A stretch of 64,000 bases of DNA from Prevotella sp. UBA2725 (GTDB taxonomy: Bacteria; Bacteroidota; Bacteroidia; Bacteroidales; Bacteroidaceae). The notes beneath the pieces were generated by a model. That model had not been told where the DNA came from, did no database searches, and saw only the letters and a list, made by a program, of their open reading frames with translations. The stretch spans positions 1-64,000 of the forward strand of contig DEKJ01000026.1 of the NCBI GenBank assembly GCA_002353825.1, in the 5' to 3' direction. Both the position numbers and the translations under genes were made by a program. Positions 25,239-32,926 of this stretch are shown here, piece after piece; position 1 is the stretch's first letter, and each line of letters begins with the position of its first letter.

Positions 25239-26270
25239 TTATTTACCAAATTGTCGGGCAGCCTCTTCTATGGTTGCCCGCATCTTATCTTCCATCGTCC
25301 CCGTTATCTGCCAACCAAGGCTTTGTAAGCGAGAGGTGTCAAAGACTGCTTTCGTGATTGGTGTACCTCCGGATGCAGCAGCACCCTTGGGCAATTCTAT
25401 GCGCACTTCACGGCCGGCGATGGCAGCAATCATCTGCGCCAAATCACGAATCGTCCTGTTCGATGACTCGTCTGCAATGTTGTAGGCTTTTCCGTTCTCT
25501 CCCTTGAGTAGGATATAAAGCAGTGCCAAAGCACAGTCAACGACATAGCACCAGGAGCGGAACTTCATGCCTTCGCTCTTCATCACGATATTCTCCCCCC
25601 GGAGAACATTCCGAATAAACTGAGCATAGACACGGTTGTCGCTCTCCGTAAAATATGGTCCATAGACGTGAGAAGGACGGGCCACACTGACATCGATGCC
25701 ATACTCCTGGGCATAAGCCACACAAAGTGTCTCTGCCGCCCGCTTCGACGAGGGATAGCATGAGCGCACGCTCATCGGATCGACATAACCACTGTAGTCC
25801 TCCGTTAACGCTCTGCCATCTCCCTCTCCATAGACTTCTCCCGACGAGACATAGACAAACTTCTCCAAATGATGCTGCCGACCACTGTCAAGCAGTCGGT
25901 CGACACCGAGAATATTGGCACGTATGATGCCTACAGGATCCGAGACATAAAGTTGAGGCGATGCGCCACTGGCTGCATCAATGATGAATTGGAAGTCCAC
26001 AGTACTTTCCAAAGGCTGCGTGACATCATGCTTGAGGAAATGGAAATGGGGATCGTTCCACCAGGCAGCAAAGCGACGACGTGCCCGCTCTTCATTACGG
26101 CCACAAGCATAGATATCAAAGTCTAAAGGACTCCGATACATAAGCACGTCCACGACAGTGCTGCCGATAAGGCCTGTTGCACCAGCTATGAGAATGTTCT
26201 TTCCTTGCAGGCGCTCCCAAGGAAGGGAGACTTGTGCTGCTTGTTTAAGTGTATTCTGATAATTCATCAT
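25239..26270 (-). CDS. NAD-dependent sugar epimerase/dehydratase (extended SDR)
   Basis: A 343-residue protein with the NAD-binding GATGLIGS motif (about 31-38), the SSGEVYGEG segment and the catalytic YPSSK (Tyr and Lys) of extended SDR sugar enzymes. A late RSWCYVVDCA matches the nucleotide-sugar-binding region. It resembles UDP-glucuronate decarboxylase / dTDP-glucose dehydratase relatives, but the substrate cannot be fixed. Its start codon overlaps the cytidylyltransferase stop by 4 bases, making it the third gene of a tightly coupled minus-strand operon. Confidence 0.8.
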   Translation of the reverse strand: MMNYQNTLKQAAQVSLPWERLQGKNILIAGATGLIGSTVVDVLMYRSPLDFDIYACGRNEERARRRFAAWWNDPHFHFLKHDVTQPLESTVDFQFIIDAASGASPQLYVSDPVGIIRANILGVDRLLDSGRQHHLEKFVYVSSGEVYGEGDGRALTEDYSGYVDPMSVRSCYPSSKRAAETLCVAYAQEYGIDVSVARPSHVYGPYFTESDNRVYAQFIRNVLRGENIVMKSEGMKFRSWCYVVDCALALLYILLKGENGKAYNIADESSNRTIRDLAQMIAAIAGREVRIELPKGAAASGGTPITKAVFDTSRLQSLGWQITGTMEDKMRATIEEAARQFGK

Positions 26271-26989
26271 TCCTTAATCCAAGATTCCTTCTCAGTGTGT
26301 ATCAATGCTTTGAAGAGTTCAATATCCTCTGTCTGCGTCAACTTCAGACCATTCTTCTCCGAGCCCATCACAAGATGCTGGTCTTCCACACCAAGAGCCG
26401 ACATCAGTGTGCACGAAGCCACGGTGTTCTCGATATGTTTTTCCTCCGCTTCCTGGTGGGCTTTCAGTAAGTCGCCCAAATGATAAGTGTGGGGAGTCTG
26501 GGTGCGAATGAGACGCTCGCGGGGAATAGAGATATTCCTCACGCAGTCGTCGACCTTCTCCATGATAGCCTCCTTACAGACCAGCCCCGTGACCGCATAA
26601 CCATATTTCTGGCATTTCTCAATATTCTCGGTGATGATACGCTCACCCACCAAAGGCCGTACCCCATCATGAACAAGCACAATGTCGTCGTCAGGACGCC
26701 CCGCCTTACGAAGACCTTCGAGACCATTGCGGATAGAGTGCTGATTGCTGTCTCCTCCTTCGAAGATCCAACGAAGCTTGGTGATGTTAAACTGATTGGC
26801 ATAAGCCTGCAACACGACCTCCCAGCCTTTCAGACATACCACACAGATGGCATCCACCAAAGGATGATGCTGAAAAGCCTGCATCGTATAGATGATGACC
26901 GGGATATTGTCAATGGTCATAAACTGTTTGGGGATGTCCTGCCCCATTCTGTTGCCGACGCCGCCGGCAGTAAGCAAAGCTATATTCAT
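26267..26989 (-). CDS. IspD/TarI-family cytidylyltransferase
   Basis: A 240-residue nucleotidyltransferase beginning LLTAGGVGNRMGQDIPKQF, the family's CTP-binding loop with its essential Arg and Lys. VLVHDGVRPLVGERII and the RTQTPHTYHLGDLLKA stretch follow. The family contains IspD (isoprenoid synthesis) and TarI/Bcs1 (CDP-ribitol). The polysaccharide setting, the overlap with an SDR gene and the nearby LicD argue for an alditol-phosphate activating role rather than the housekeeping IspD. It overlaps both neighbours by 4 bases. Confidence 0.8.
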   Translation of the reverse strand: MNIALLTAGGVGNRMGQDIPKQFMTIDNIPVIIYTMQAFQHHPLVDAICVVCLKGWEVVLQAYANQFNITKLRWIFEGGDSNQHSIRNGLEGLRKAGRPDDDIVLVHDGVRPLVGERIITENIEKCQKYGYAVTGLVCKEAIMEKVDDCVRNISIPRERLIRTQTPHTYHLGDLLKAHQEAEEKHIENTVASCTLMSALGVEDQHLVMGSEKNGLKLTQTEDIELFKALIHTEKESWIKE

Positions 26990-27948
26990 TGGTTCTGATA
27001 AAATTTCTTGTTATTATATGCGAAGATCAAAGGATAACAGAAACTGCGGACAGCCCCCATCCACCCTCGTGCACCTTCATTCCAATAGATTGTAGAGCGA
27101 TGGCGACAGCAGAGTCGACCTAACCGCCACAACGGCCACATTCCTCGCTTCAACATCAGCCCACTCATCTTATGAGCTAAAGGCTGAAAATTTTTAGATG
27201 TCTTTGAATGAATCAATCCATACAAATGTTGATATTCTGGCCGTTGCTGCATGAGCCGATATTCGTGAAGACCATGAAGATAAGGTGCAAAAGGTGACAC
27301 GCGTCCGTCCTTCTTCAGCTCCTGTGCAATAGTCGACTGTGGATTGCTGCGATGAAGATTCAAAGCCTCATCCAATCGGATGATGCCACGACCTAACTGC
27401 GCAAAGATAGCAAGGCTCCAATCGTAATGCATGAATGGCGTCTGCCTGCCTAAAGCCCAATAATCAGCAGTACGAGCAAAGTCTCCACGTAGCAACATCG
27501 TATGTCCGGCAAAACCTGCAAACAGAAGCGCCTCTAATTGATATTGCTGTTTCACAAGCACAGAGTGAGCGCGGTCCAAACCGCGGTCATAACAAGAAAA
27601 ACAGATATCGTGGTCACCGATAGCTTCCACCTGCCTGCTTATCTTCTCCGGATACCAGACATCATCCTGATCGGAGAACGCAACGAAGTCACCTGTCGAC
27701 CGCATCGTTGCCGACTCGAAGTTTTCATCCAAGCCTTTGTTATGCTCATTGACAAACACATGAATGAAAGGATAGCGACGCGCATAATCCTGACAGATCT
27801 CTACAGTATCATCCGAAGAGCCATCATCTTGGATGATAACCTCCTCCAACGGATAAGTCTGGGCAACGATAGAATCCAGTTGCTCCCGGATATACCGCTC
27901 CCCATTATAGGTACACATGACCACAGACACTGTCTTCTTCGGTCCCAT
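26986..27948 (-). CDS. Glycosyltransferase family 2
   Basis: About 320 residues of GT-A fold: VSVVMCTYNGERYIREQLDS at the N-terminus, QDDGSSDDT for nucleotide binding, and FSDQDDVWYPEKI with the metal-binding DQDD. I chose ATG 27948 because the promoter -7 element TAACTTTG (27967-27974, minus strand) lies inside the longer frame. First gene of a three-gene operon with the cytidylyltransferase and the SDR enzyme. The sugar transferred (rhamnosyltransferase-like in appearance) is unknown. Confidence 0.85.
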   Translation of the reverse strand: MGPKKTVSVVMCTYNGERYIREQLDSIVAQTYPLEEVIIQDDGSSDDTVEICQDYARRYPFIHVFVNEHNKGLDENFESATMRSTGDFVAFSDQDDVWYPEKISRQVEAIGDHDICFSCYDRGLDRAHSVLVKQQYQLEALLFAGFAGHTMLLRGDFARTADYWALGRQTPFMHYDWSLAIFAQLGRGIIRLDEALNLHRSNPQSTIAQELKKDGRVSPFAPYLHGLHEYRLMQQRPEYQHLYGLIHSKTSKNFQPLAHKMSGLMLKRGMWPLWRLGRLCCRHRSTIYWNEGARGWMGAVRSFCYPLIFAYNNKKFYQNQ

Positions 27949-27966
27949 CACTACTTTCTTTTTCGG

Positions 27967-27974
27967 CAAAGTTA
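27967..27974 (-). promoter_or_regulatory. Promoter -7 element for the GT2/cytidylyltransferase/SDR operon
   Basis: The minus strand reads TAACTTTG, 18 bases upstream of the ATG at 27948. Confidence 0.6.
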
Positions 27975-28027
27975 CGAGAAAAAGAGTAAAGAAACAAACT
28001 TTCAACAAGGAATAGGGAAAAAATTAG

Positions 28028-28035
28028 TAATTTTG
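28028..28035 (+). promoter_or_regulatory. Promoter -7 element
   Basis: TAATTTTG, 40 bases before the ATG at 28076. The leader contains two near-identical CAAGAGAACA copies (28044-28073). Confidence 0.55.
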
Positions 28036-28075
28036 CACCCTCGCAAGAGAACACCTTCACAAGAGAACATTAATA

Positions 28076-29449
28076 ATGAAGAAAATAATCAATCCCTTTC
28101 ATATTTTCGCCATTCATAAGGAGGAACGATGGTTGGCAGTCGCTTCTACATGCATCCTCATCGTGCTCAATGGCTTGCTGATTTATAATCATAGCCCGAA
28201 ATTTCTCCAAGCCAATGGAGGCAAGATCGGTGGCTGGAGCCTGTTCAACAACCAGCTCCATTTCTCTGGCTATGACCCTTATGCTTATATGACACTGACT
28301 AAGTTCAATGTCTATTACAGCATTGACCGCCATCCAGTACTAACATTGCTGCTCTATCCCTTCTCCGTACTTAACCACTGGATCATGAAGACATGGGATA
28401 TCAACGCGGCTATGTACATAATGGCCTTTCTCGTCATCATCGCCTCTCTCTATGCCGTGATCTTTATGTACAGGACCCTCCACGAACTGATGGAATTGAA
28501 GAAGAGTGACAGTATCTGGCTCACGGCCATGCTCTTTTCTTTCGCCTCCATCATGACCTCGGCCATGTCACCCGACCATTTTATCTTTTCCTTCTCTCTG
28601 CTCGTCTTCACGCTCTACGTCTTCGGAAGATATATCCGTCAGGGGAGAGCCATCGCTTGGTACAAGCCGGCTATTCTCTATTTCTTTACGACAGGCATCA
28701 CGCTGACCAACGGTGCCAAGACTCTGCTTGGTACCCTCTTTGTTGACAAGTGGAAAGCCTTCACTTGGAAAAATATTCTTTTAGGATTTCTTTTGCCAAC
28801 AGCTTTGCTTGTGGGGACATATGCCATTCAAGAAGAGACATTGGTGGCACAACGAGACAATAATGCAGCCGTGATGCGGCAGAGAAAAGAAGCTAAAGAT
28901 CCGGTAAAGTTTAAGCAAGACTCTATCCGTGATGCACAAAATGCTGTTGCCATGACAAAGATCAATGGCAAGCCCCTTAGCGACAAGCCTTTCCTTCGTT
29001 GGATCAATGCTGACGCTTCACGCTGGAATGGCATCGTGGAAGGTCTCTTCGGCGAATCTATCCAGCTTCATCGCGACTATCTCCTTGGCGACGTCTTCTT
29101 AGGACGACCCATCGATGTGAAATATTCGTCATGGGCAAACTATGCTATTGAAGCTATCATCGTGTTTCTGTTTTTCACAGGCATCTTCTATGGACGCAAA
29201 GACCGGATCCTACAGATGCTCCTCTCTTGGTTCGCCATAGACCTGATCATTCATGTTGTCTTAGGCTTTGGCCTGAACGAGGTAGCGATCAACGGCGGAC
29301 ACTGGATGTTCATCATCCCCGTGGCACTGGCGTGCCTGCTAAGAAAGCTTCAAGGCACAAAAGCAGAATACACTGGCTACCTTATCAAGCTTCTCACGGT
29401 CTATCTGTGGGGATACAATGGATATCTCGTTGCGTGGTATATGATATAA
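28076..29449 (+). CDS. Multi-span membrane protein, putative GT-C-type glycosyltransferase (paralogue 2)
   Basis: A 457-residue integral membrane protein clearly homologous to the one at 21862-23295: the same N-terminus (NPFHIFAIHKEERW), HFSGYDPYAY, DRHPVLTLL, a charged loop at about 255-305, and ESIQLHRDYLLGDVFLGRP. About ten hydrophobic segments are visible. The pair flanks the GT4-licD / GT2-cytidylyltransferase-SDR block. A lipid-linked-sugar transferase or polymerase-like role is possible; nothing in the sequence proves it. The gene ends two bases before a GC-rich palindromic repeat. Confidence 0.7.
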   Translation: MKKIINPFHIFAIHKEERWLAVASTCILIVLNGLLIYNHSPKFLQANGGKIGGWSLFNNQLHFSGYDPYAYMTLTKFNVYYSIDRHPVLTLLLYPFSVLNHWIMKTWDINAAMYIMAFLVIIASLYAVIFMYRTLHELMELKKSDSIWLTAMLFSFASIMTSAMSPDHFIFSFSLLVFTLYVFGRYIRQGRAIAWYKPAILYFFTTGITLTNGAKTLLGTLFVDKWKAFTWKNILLGFLLPTALLVGTYAIQEETLVAQRDNNAAVMRQRKEAKDPVKFKQDSIRDAQNAVAMTKINGKPLSDKPFLRWINADASRWNGIVEGLFGESIQLHRDYLLGDVFLGRPIDVKYSSWANYAIEAIIVFLFFTGIFYGRKDRILQMLLSWFAIDLIIHVVLGFGLNEVAINGGHWMFIIPVALACLLRKLQGTKAEYTGYLIKLLTVYLWGYNGYLVAWYMI

Positions 29450-29450
29450 A

Positions 29451-29487
29451 GGCCTCTCCCCGACCCCTCCCCCGCAGGGAGGGGCTT
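29451..29487 (+). repeat. GC-rich palindromic mini-element (GCCTC family), copy 1
   Basis: GGCCTCTCCCCGACCCC then TCCCCCGCAGGGAGGGGC, starting 2 bases after the TAA of the membrane-protein gene and ending just before the convergent glycosyltransferase stop at 29489. It may act as a bidirectional terminator here. Confidence 0.85.
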
Positions 29488-29488
29488 T

Positions 29489-30508
29489 TCAATGTATGAC
29501 ATTCTTCAACATTCCACCTTTTCTCAGGATCTTTCCTTGCTCCCGACACTGGTCAAGCATCTCACCATATTCCTCATCCGAGATGGCCGCAATACGATCA
29601 GGCAACTCTTTCAGACTGGCTACAGCGATACCAAGACCGTTAGAAGTAATAAATTCGGCCTCAGCACTCTCTTTCCACACGATAACGGGAATACCCATGG
29701 CAAGATAGAGTGAGAGCTTATGCGAGGCAATGAGCCGGAGATATTCACCCAAATCCCCTTCACAAGTGTCTATAGATGTGCCATCCCATACCAATCCCCA
29801 ACCTCCTTCGACTGTTGCCGTATGATTGCTCTGAAAGACGCCTTTATAACGCACGTTCCCCGAGACTTGAAATCCTTCATCAATCTTGCCATAAAGATTG
29901 AATGTCAAGTCCTTGAAGTCAAAAGCGGACAATAGACCGAAGAAAGACGACTTCTTAAGATACCCCGCAAAGACTATCTCATGTTTTCTTTTCAACAAAT
30001 CTTCCTTCGGACGAAAGTCATCATCAGTATAATAGTCAAAAAGTTGTGTCGCTACCGTCGGTGTCGTGACGCCATGGTCATGAATCCATCGGCTCATAGC
30101 TTCTGTATGCGTGATGAGTTTACTCGCCAAACGAAAGACACGAAGGTCAGGCGTGAGATCACGGCCATTGCGCACCGTCTGGATATCATGAATGAGAATC
30201 GTCACCTTATTGCCAAGCAAACGCTGCAAGCGAAGCACCCAGGGAAAGATGACCTTGCTTGACACAGGATATTGTACAATATACTCTGTCCCCAAAGGAT
30301 GGCGGAGGATCATTGCGATGTTCTTTATCAGGCCCATGATATTAGACAAGAACGGTACGGGATATTGCTTGCAGAGAATAACCTCTACATCATAACCGCA
30401 ATCCGATAACGTCCGGTTGACGTCATCGCGCGCCTTGCCCAAGGCACTGACCTTAGAATAGGCTTTGAACTGGATTGTCTGATTGACAACAACTTTTTTA
30501 GCTTTCAT
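29489..30508 (-). CDS. Glycosyltransferase, galactofuranosyltransferase-like
   Basis: About 339 residues with a GT-B layout: VTILIHDIQTVRNG, KLITHTEAMSRWIHDHG, then GLVWDGTSIDTCEGDLGEYLRLIASHKLSLYLAMGIPVIVW. This WbbI/GlfT-like pattern is what I associate with beta-1,6-galactofuranosyltransferases, and UDP-galactopyranose mutase is encoded nearby (32927-34615). I chose ATG 30508 (MKAKKVVVNQ) over an ATG 5 codons earlier, because the earlier one overlaps a TATTTTTG promoter element. The resulting transcript would be nearly leaderless. Substrate assignment is tentative. Confidence 0.75.
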   Translation of the reverse strand: MKAKKVVVNQTIQFKAYSKVSALGKARDDVNRTLSDCGYDVEVILCKQYPVPFLSNIMGLIKNIAMILRHPLGTEYIVQYPVSSKVIFPWVLRLQRLLGNKVTILIHDIQTVRNGRDLTPDLRVFRLASKLITHTEAMSRWIHDHGVTTPTVATQLFDYYTDDDFRPKEDLLKRKHEIVFAGYLKKSSFFGLLSAFDFKDLTFNLYGKIDEGFQVSGNVRYKGVFQSNHTATVEGGWGLVWDGTSIDTCEGDLGEYLRLIASHKLSLYLAMGIPVIVWKESAEAEFITSNGLGIAVASLKELPDRIAAISDEEYGEMLDQCREQGKILRKGGMLKNVIH

Positions 30509-30512
30509 AATG

Positions 30513-30520
30513 CAAAAATA
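30513..30520 (-). promoter_or_regulatory. Promoter -7 element, leaderless-type
   Basis: The minus strand reads TATTTTTG and is separated by only four bases from the chosen ATG at 30508, so the mRNA would begin at or beside the start codon. Confidence 0.45.
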
Positions 30521-30553
30521 CAACTATATTTTGTTCCTTCAAAGGAAATATCG

Positions 30554-30561
30554 TACTTTTG
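30554..30561 (+). promoter_or_regulatory. Promoter -7 element
   Basis: TACTTTTG, a perfect match, 33 bases before the ATG at 30595. Together with 30513-30520 it forms a divergent promoter pair. Confidence 0.6.
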
Positions 30562-30594
30562 CAATGTTTTCTCAGCCATTTTCTAACTACAATA

Positions 30595-31491
30595 ATGAAC
30601 ATCTGGCAAACCATCAACACTACTCTCTTCCATATCAACCGTAGAAAGGATCTGAGTCAATGGGAGCATCCGTATACGGGTGATCTTCCTATCTATGGCG
30701 TCTACCATATCTTCTGTGCGGAAGGATGGGAGCAGCTCGTACCGTTGCAATTAGAAAGGCTTCGGAAGAGCGGTCTGGCTAATCAGACCAAGACGTTGTT
30801 CATCAGTTGTATTTATCGGCAAGAGGAAGACCTCAAGAAGCTCCACACGATGCTTGAGGGTATTCATTATGAGATAGCTGCCAGCACTACCAACGCACAT
30901 CAGTTTGAATACCCTGCCTTGGACATCGTCTATAAGAAAGCGCAAGAAGAAGACTGCCTCATTTATTATTTTCATACGAAGGGTGTATCCTATCATGGTC
31001 CACAAAAAAAAGACCGGCACTGGCTTTATTTCAAAAAGAAAGTAGAAGCCTGGCGGGAAGTCATGGAATATTTCAACATCGACAAATGGCAGGTTGCAGC
31101 TAATGTCCTCAGCGACGGCTACGACACTTACGGTTGCCTGCGCTATCCGCCCAAGCCCGCCATCTTCTCCATGTATTCAGGTAATTTCTGGTGGGCCCGC
31201 GCCACTTATCTTCGCACACTTCAACCCGTCGGTACTAAAGAGCGGGAAGACCGCATGCTGGCAGAGACATGGATCTTTACGGGCAAGCACCATGACTTCA
31301 GCCCTTTTGATAGCCTCGCTATGCTTTATCGTACCTATCTCCCACCAGGGCTCTATGAAGAAGGGGTAAAAGCATCTTTGAAAGAACGTCTATATTTCGT
31401 CTGGGAATTCAATTATTCAAAATTTAGAAAGAAAGCTTTCCATTACAACTTCGCAAAACGTAACAACGCTATTTATCAAAAGATTGGATGA
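30595..31491 (+). CDS. Putative glycosyltransferase of unknown family
   Basis: A 298-residue soluble protein. Motifs IYYFHTKGVSY, WREVMEYFNIDKW, NVLSDGYDTYGC and MYSGNFWWARATYLRTL followed by AETWIFTG look like a GT-A-type transferase (an HTKG and GNFWWA pattern seen in capsule loci). I do not recognise a named family. A TTG at 30559 would extend the frame but lies inside the promoter. Its stop overlaps the flippase start by 4 bases, so the two are translationally coupled. Confidence 0.65.
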   Translation: MNIWQTINTTLFHINRRKDLSQWEHPYTGDLPIYGVYHIFCAEGWEQLVPLQLERLRKSGLANQTKTLFISCIYRQEEDLKKLHTMLEGIHYEIAASTTNAHQFEYPALDIVYKKAQEEDCLIYYFHTKGVSYHGPQKKDRHWLYFKKKVEAWREVMEYFNIDKWQVAANVLSDGYDTYGCLRYPPKPAIFSMYSGNFWWARATYLRTLQPVGTKEREDRMLAETWIFTGKHHDFSPFDSLAMLYRTYLPPGLYEEGVKASLKERLYFVWEFNYSKFRKKAFHYNFAKRNNAIYQKIG

Positions 31492-32924
31492 GTACACTGA
31501 AAGAAAAGACTGCATCAGGACTCTTCTGGGCTGCTATGAACAATGGCAGCATGCAGATACTGAATGCCATCATCGGCATTTTCCTGGCTCGCCTGCTCGA
31601 CCCTGCCGATTATGGACTGGTAGGGATGATCACTATCTTCTCAGCTATCGCCGGCTGCCTACAGGACAGTGGTTTCACGACCGCCCTTATCAACCTCAAG
31701 AAGCCCGAACATAAAGACTATAACTCGGTCTTTTGGTTCTCGATGTTTATGGGCAGCGGTCTCTATATCCTTCTTTTCTTCTGTGCTCCTTGGATAGCCG
31801 AATACTTCCATCAGGACCGTCTGACCTTGCTGTGCCGTGTAGCTTTCCTCAGCATTCCTCTCTCTGCTTTCGGCATTGTTCCTCAAGCATACCTGACAAA
31901 AAATCTTATTATCAAGCCCGTCACTCTGCAGCGCATCGTTGTCCTTATTATCAGCGGTATCACGGGCATCACCTTAGCATTCCAAGGAATGGGCTACTGG
32001 GCACTCGTGGCACAGCAACTCGTCTATACGGGTCTGCAAAGTCTCGGTAAATATTTTCTCATGCCATTCCGCCCCACGCTCGACATCGACTTTACACCAG
32101 TGAAAAAGATGTTCGGCTTCAGCAGTAAGATTCTTGTCACCAACATCATCTCACAGGTAAGTCAGAATATTCTTACCGTCATCTTCGGACGTATCTTCCC
32201 CGTCAAGACGGTAGGTAACTTCACCCAGGGATGGAAATGGAACAACATGGCTTCCAGCTTCGTATCCGGTATGTTGGCACAAGTAGCTCAGCCTGTTTTT
32301 GCTTCTGTACAAAGTGAGGAAGACCGTCAACTGCATATTCTCCGAAAGATGACCCGTTTCACGGCTTTTCTCGTCTTCCCCGCCATGTTCGGACTTGCTA
32401 TCATCGCTCCGGAGTTCATCGTGTTGCTTATCTCCGACAAATGGATTGACAGTATCCCCATCCTGCAGATTCTCTGTATCAGTGGTGCGTTCATCCCCGT
32501 CTATCTACCCATGCAACAGCTCATCGTCAGCCAGGGCAGGTCAGACATCTTCATGTGGGTAAACATCGCACAGATAGTCATTCAGATTGGCGTCATCCTC
32601 ATCTTTGCCCAGCAAGGCATCATCGCCATGGTCACCGCCTATTCTGCTTTCATTGCTCTTTGGACCATAGCCTGGCAGATTTTCACGAAGAAGATTATCA
32701 ACTATGGTTTCTTCGACCTTCTCAAGGATCTTCTGCCGTTTCTCTTGGCAGCATTAGCAGCCTGCGCCATAGCTTATTTCGTAGCCAGCATGCTTTCCGG
32801 CATGCTCCTTCGCATGGTGGTAAAAATCATCATAGCTGTCATTCTCTATGTTGCCGTCATGCAAATAGCCGGTGCACAGGTTATGAAAGAGTGCATCGGC
32901 TATCTGAGACATAAGAATGGTTGA
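31488..32924 (+). CDS. Polysaccharide flippase (Wzx/WzxC-like)
   Basis: A 478-residue membrane protein with about twelve to fourteen hydrophobic segments. It begins LKEKTASGLFWAAMNNGSMQILNAIIGIFLARLL, the typical start of the MviN/Wzx/RfbX superfamily, and includes LDPADYGLVGMITIF and LAIIAPEFIVLLISDKW. It should move lipid-linked oligosaccharide across the inner membrane. It ends two bases before the convergent glf stop. Confidence 0.9.
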   Translation: MSTLKEKTASGLFWAAMNNGSMQILNAIIGIFLARLLDPADYGLVGMITIFSAIAGCLQDSGFTTALINLKKPEHKDYNSVFWFSMFMGSGLYILLFFCAPWIAEYFHQDRLTLLCRVAFLSIPLSAFGIVPQAYLTKNLIIKPVTLQRIVVLIISGITGITLAFQGMGYWALVAQQLVYTGLQSLGKYFLMPFRPTLDIDFTPVKKMFGFSSKILVTNIISQVSQNILTVIFGRIFPVKTVGNFTQGWKWNNMASSFVSGMLAQVAQPVFASVQSEEDRQLHILRKMTRFTAFLVFPAMFGLAIIAPEFIVLLISDKWIDSIPILQILCISGAFIPVYLPMQQLIVSQGRSDIFMWVNIAQIVIQIGVILIFAQQGIIAMVTAYSAFIALWTIAWQIFTKKIINYGFFDLLKDLLPFLLAALAACAIAYFVASMLSGMLLRMVVKIIIAVILYVAVMQIAGAQVMKECIGYLRHKNG

Positions 32925-32926
32925 CA

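Noticed and set aside
26267..26989. Housekeeping ispD of the MEP pathway
   Set aside because: Not excluded, but overlap with glycan genes and nearby licD favour a TarI-like role; left as family-level call.
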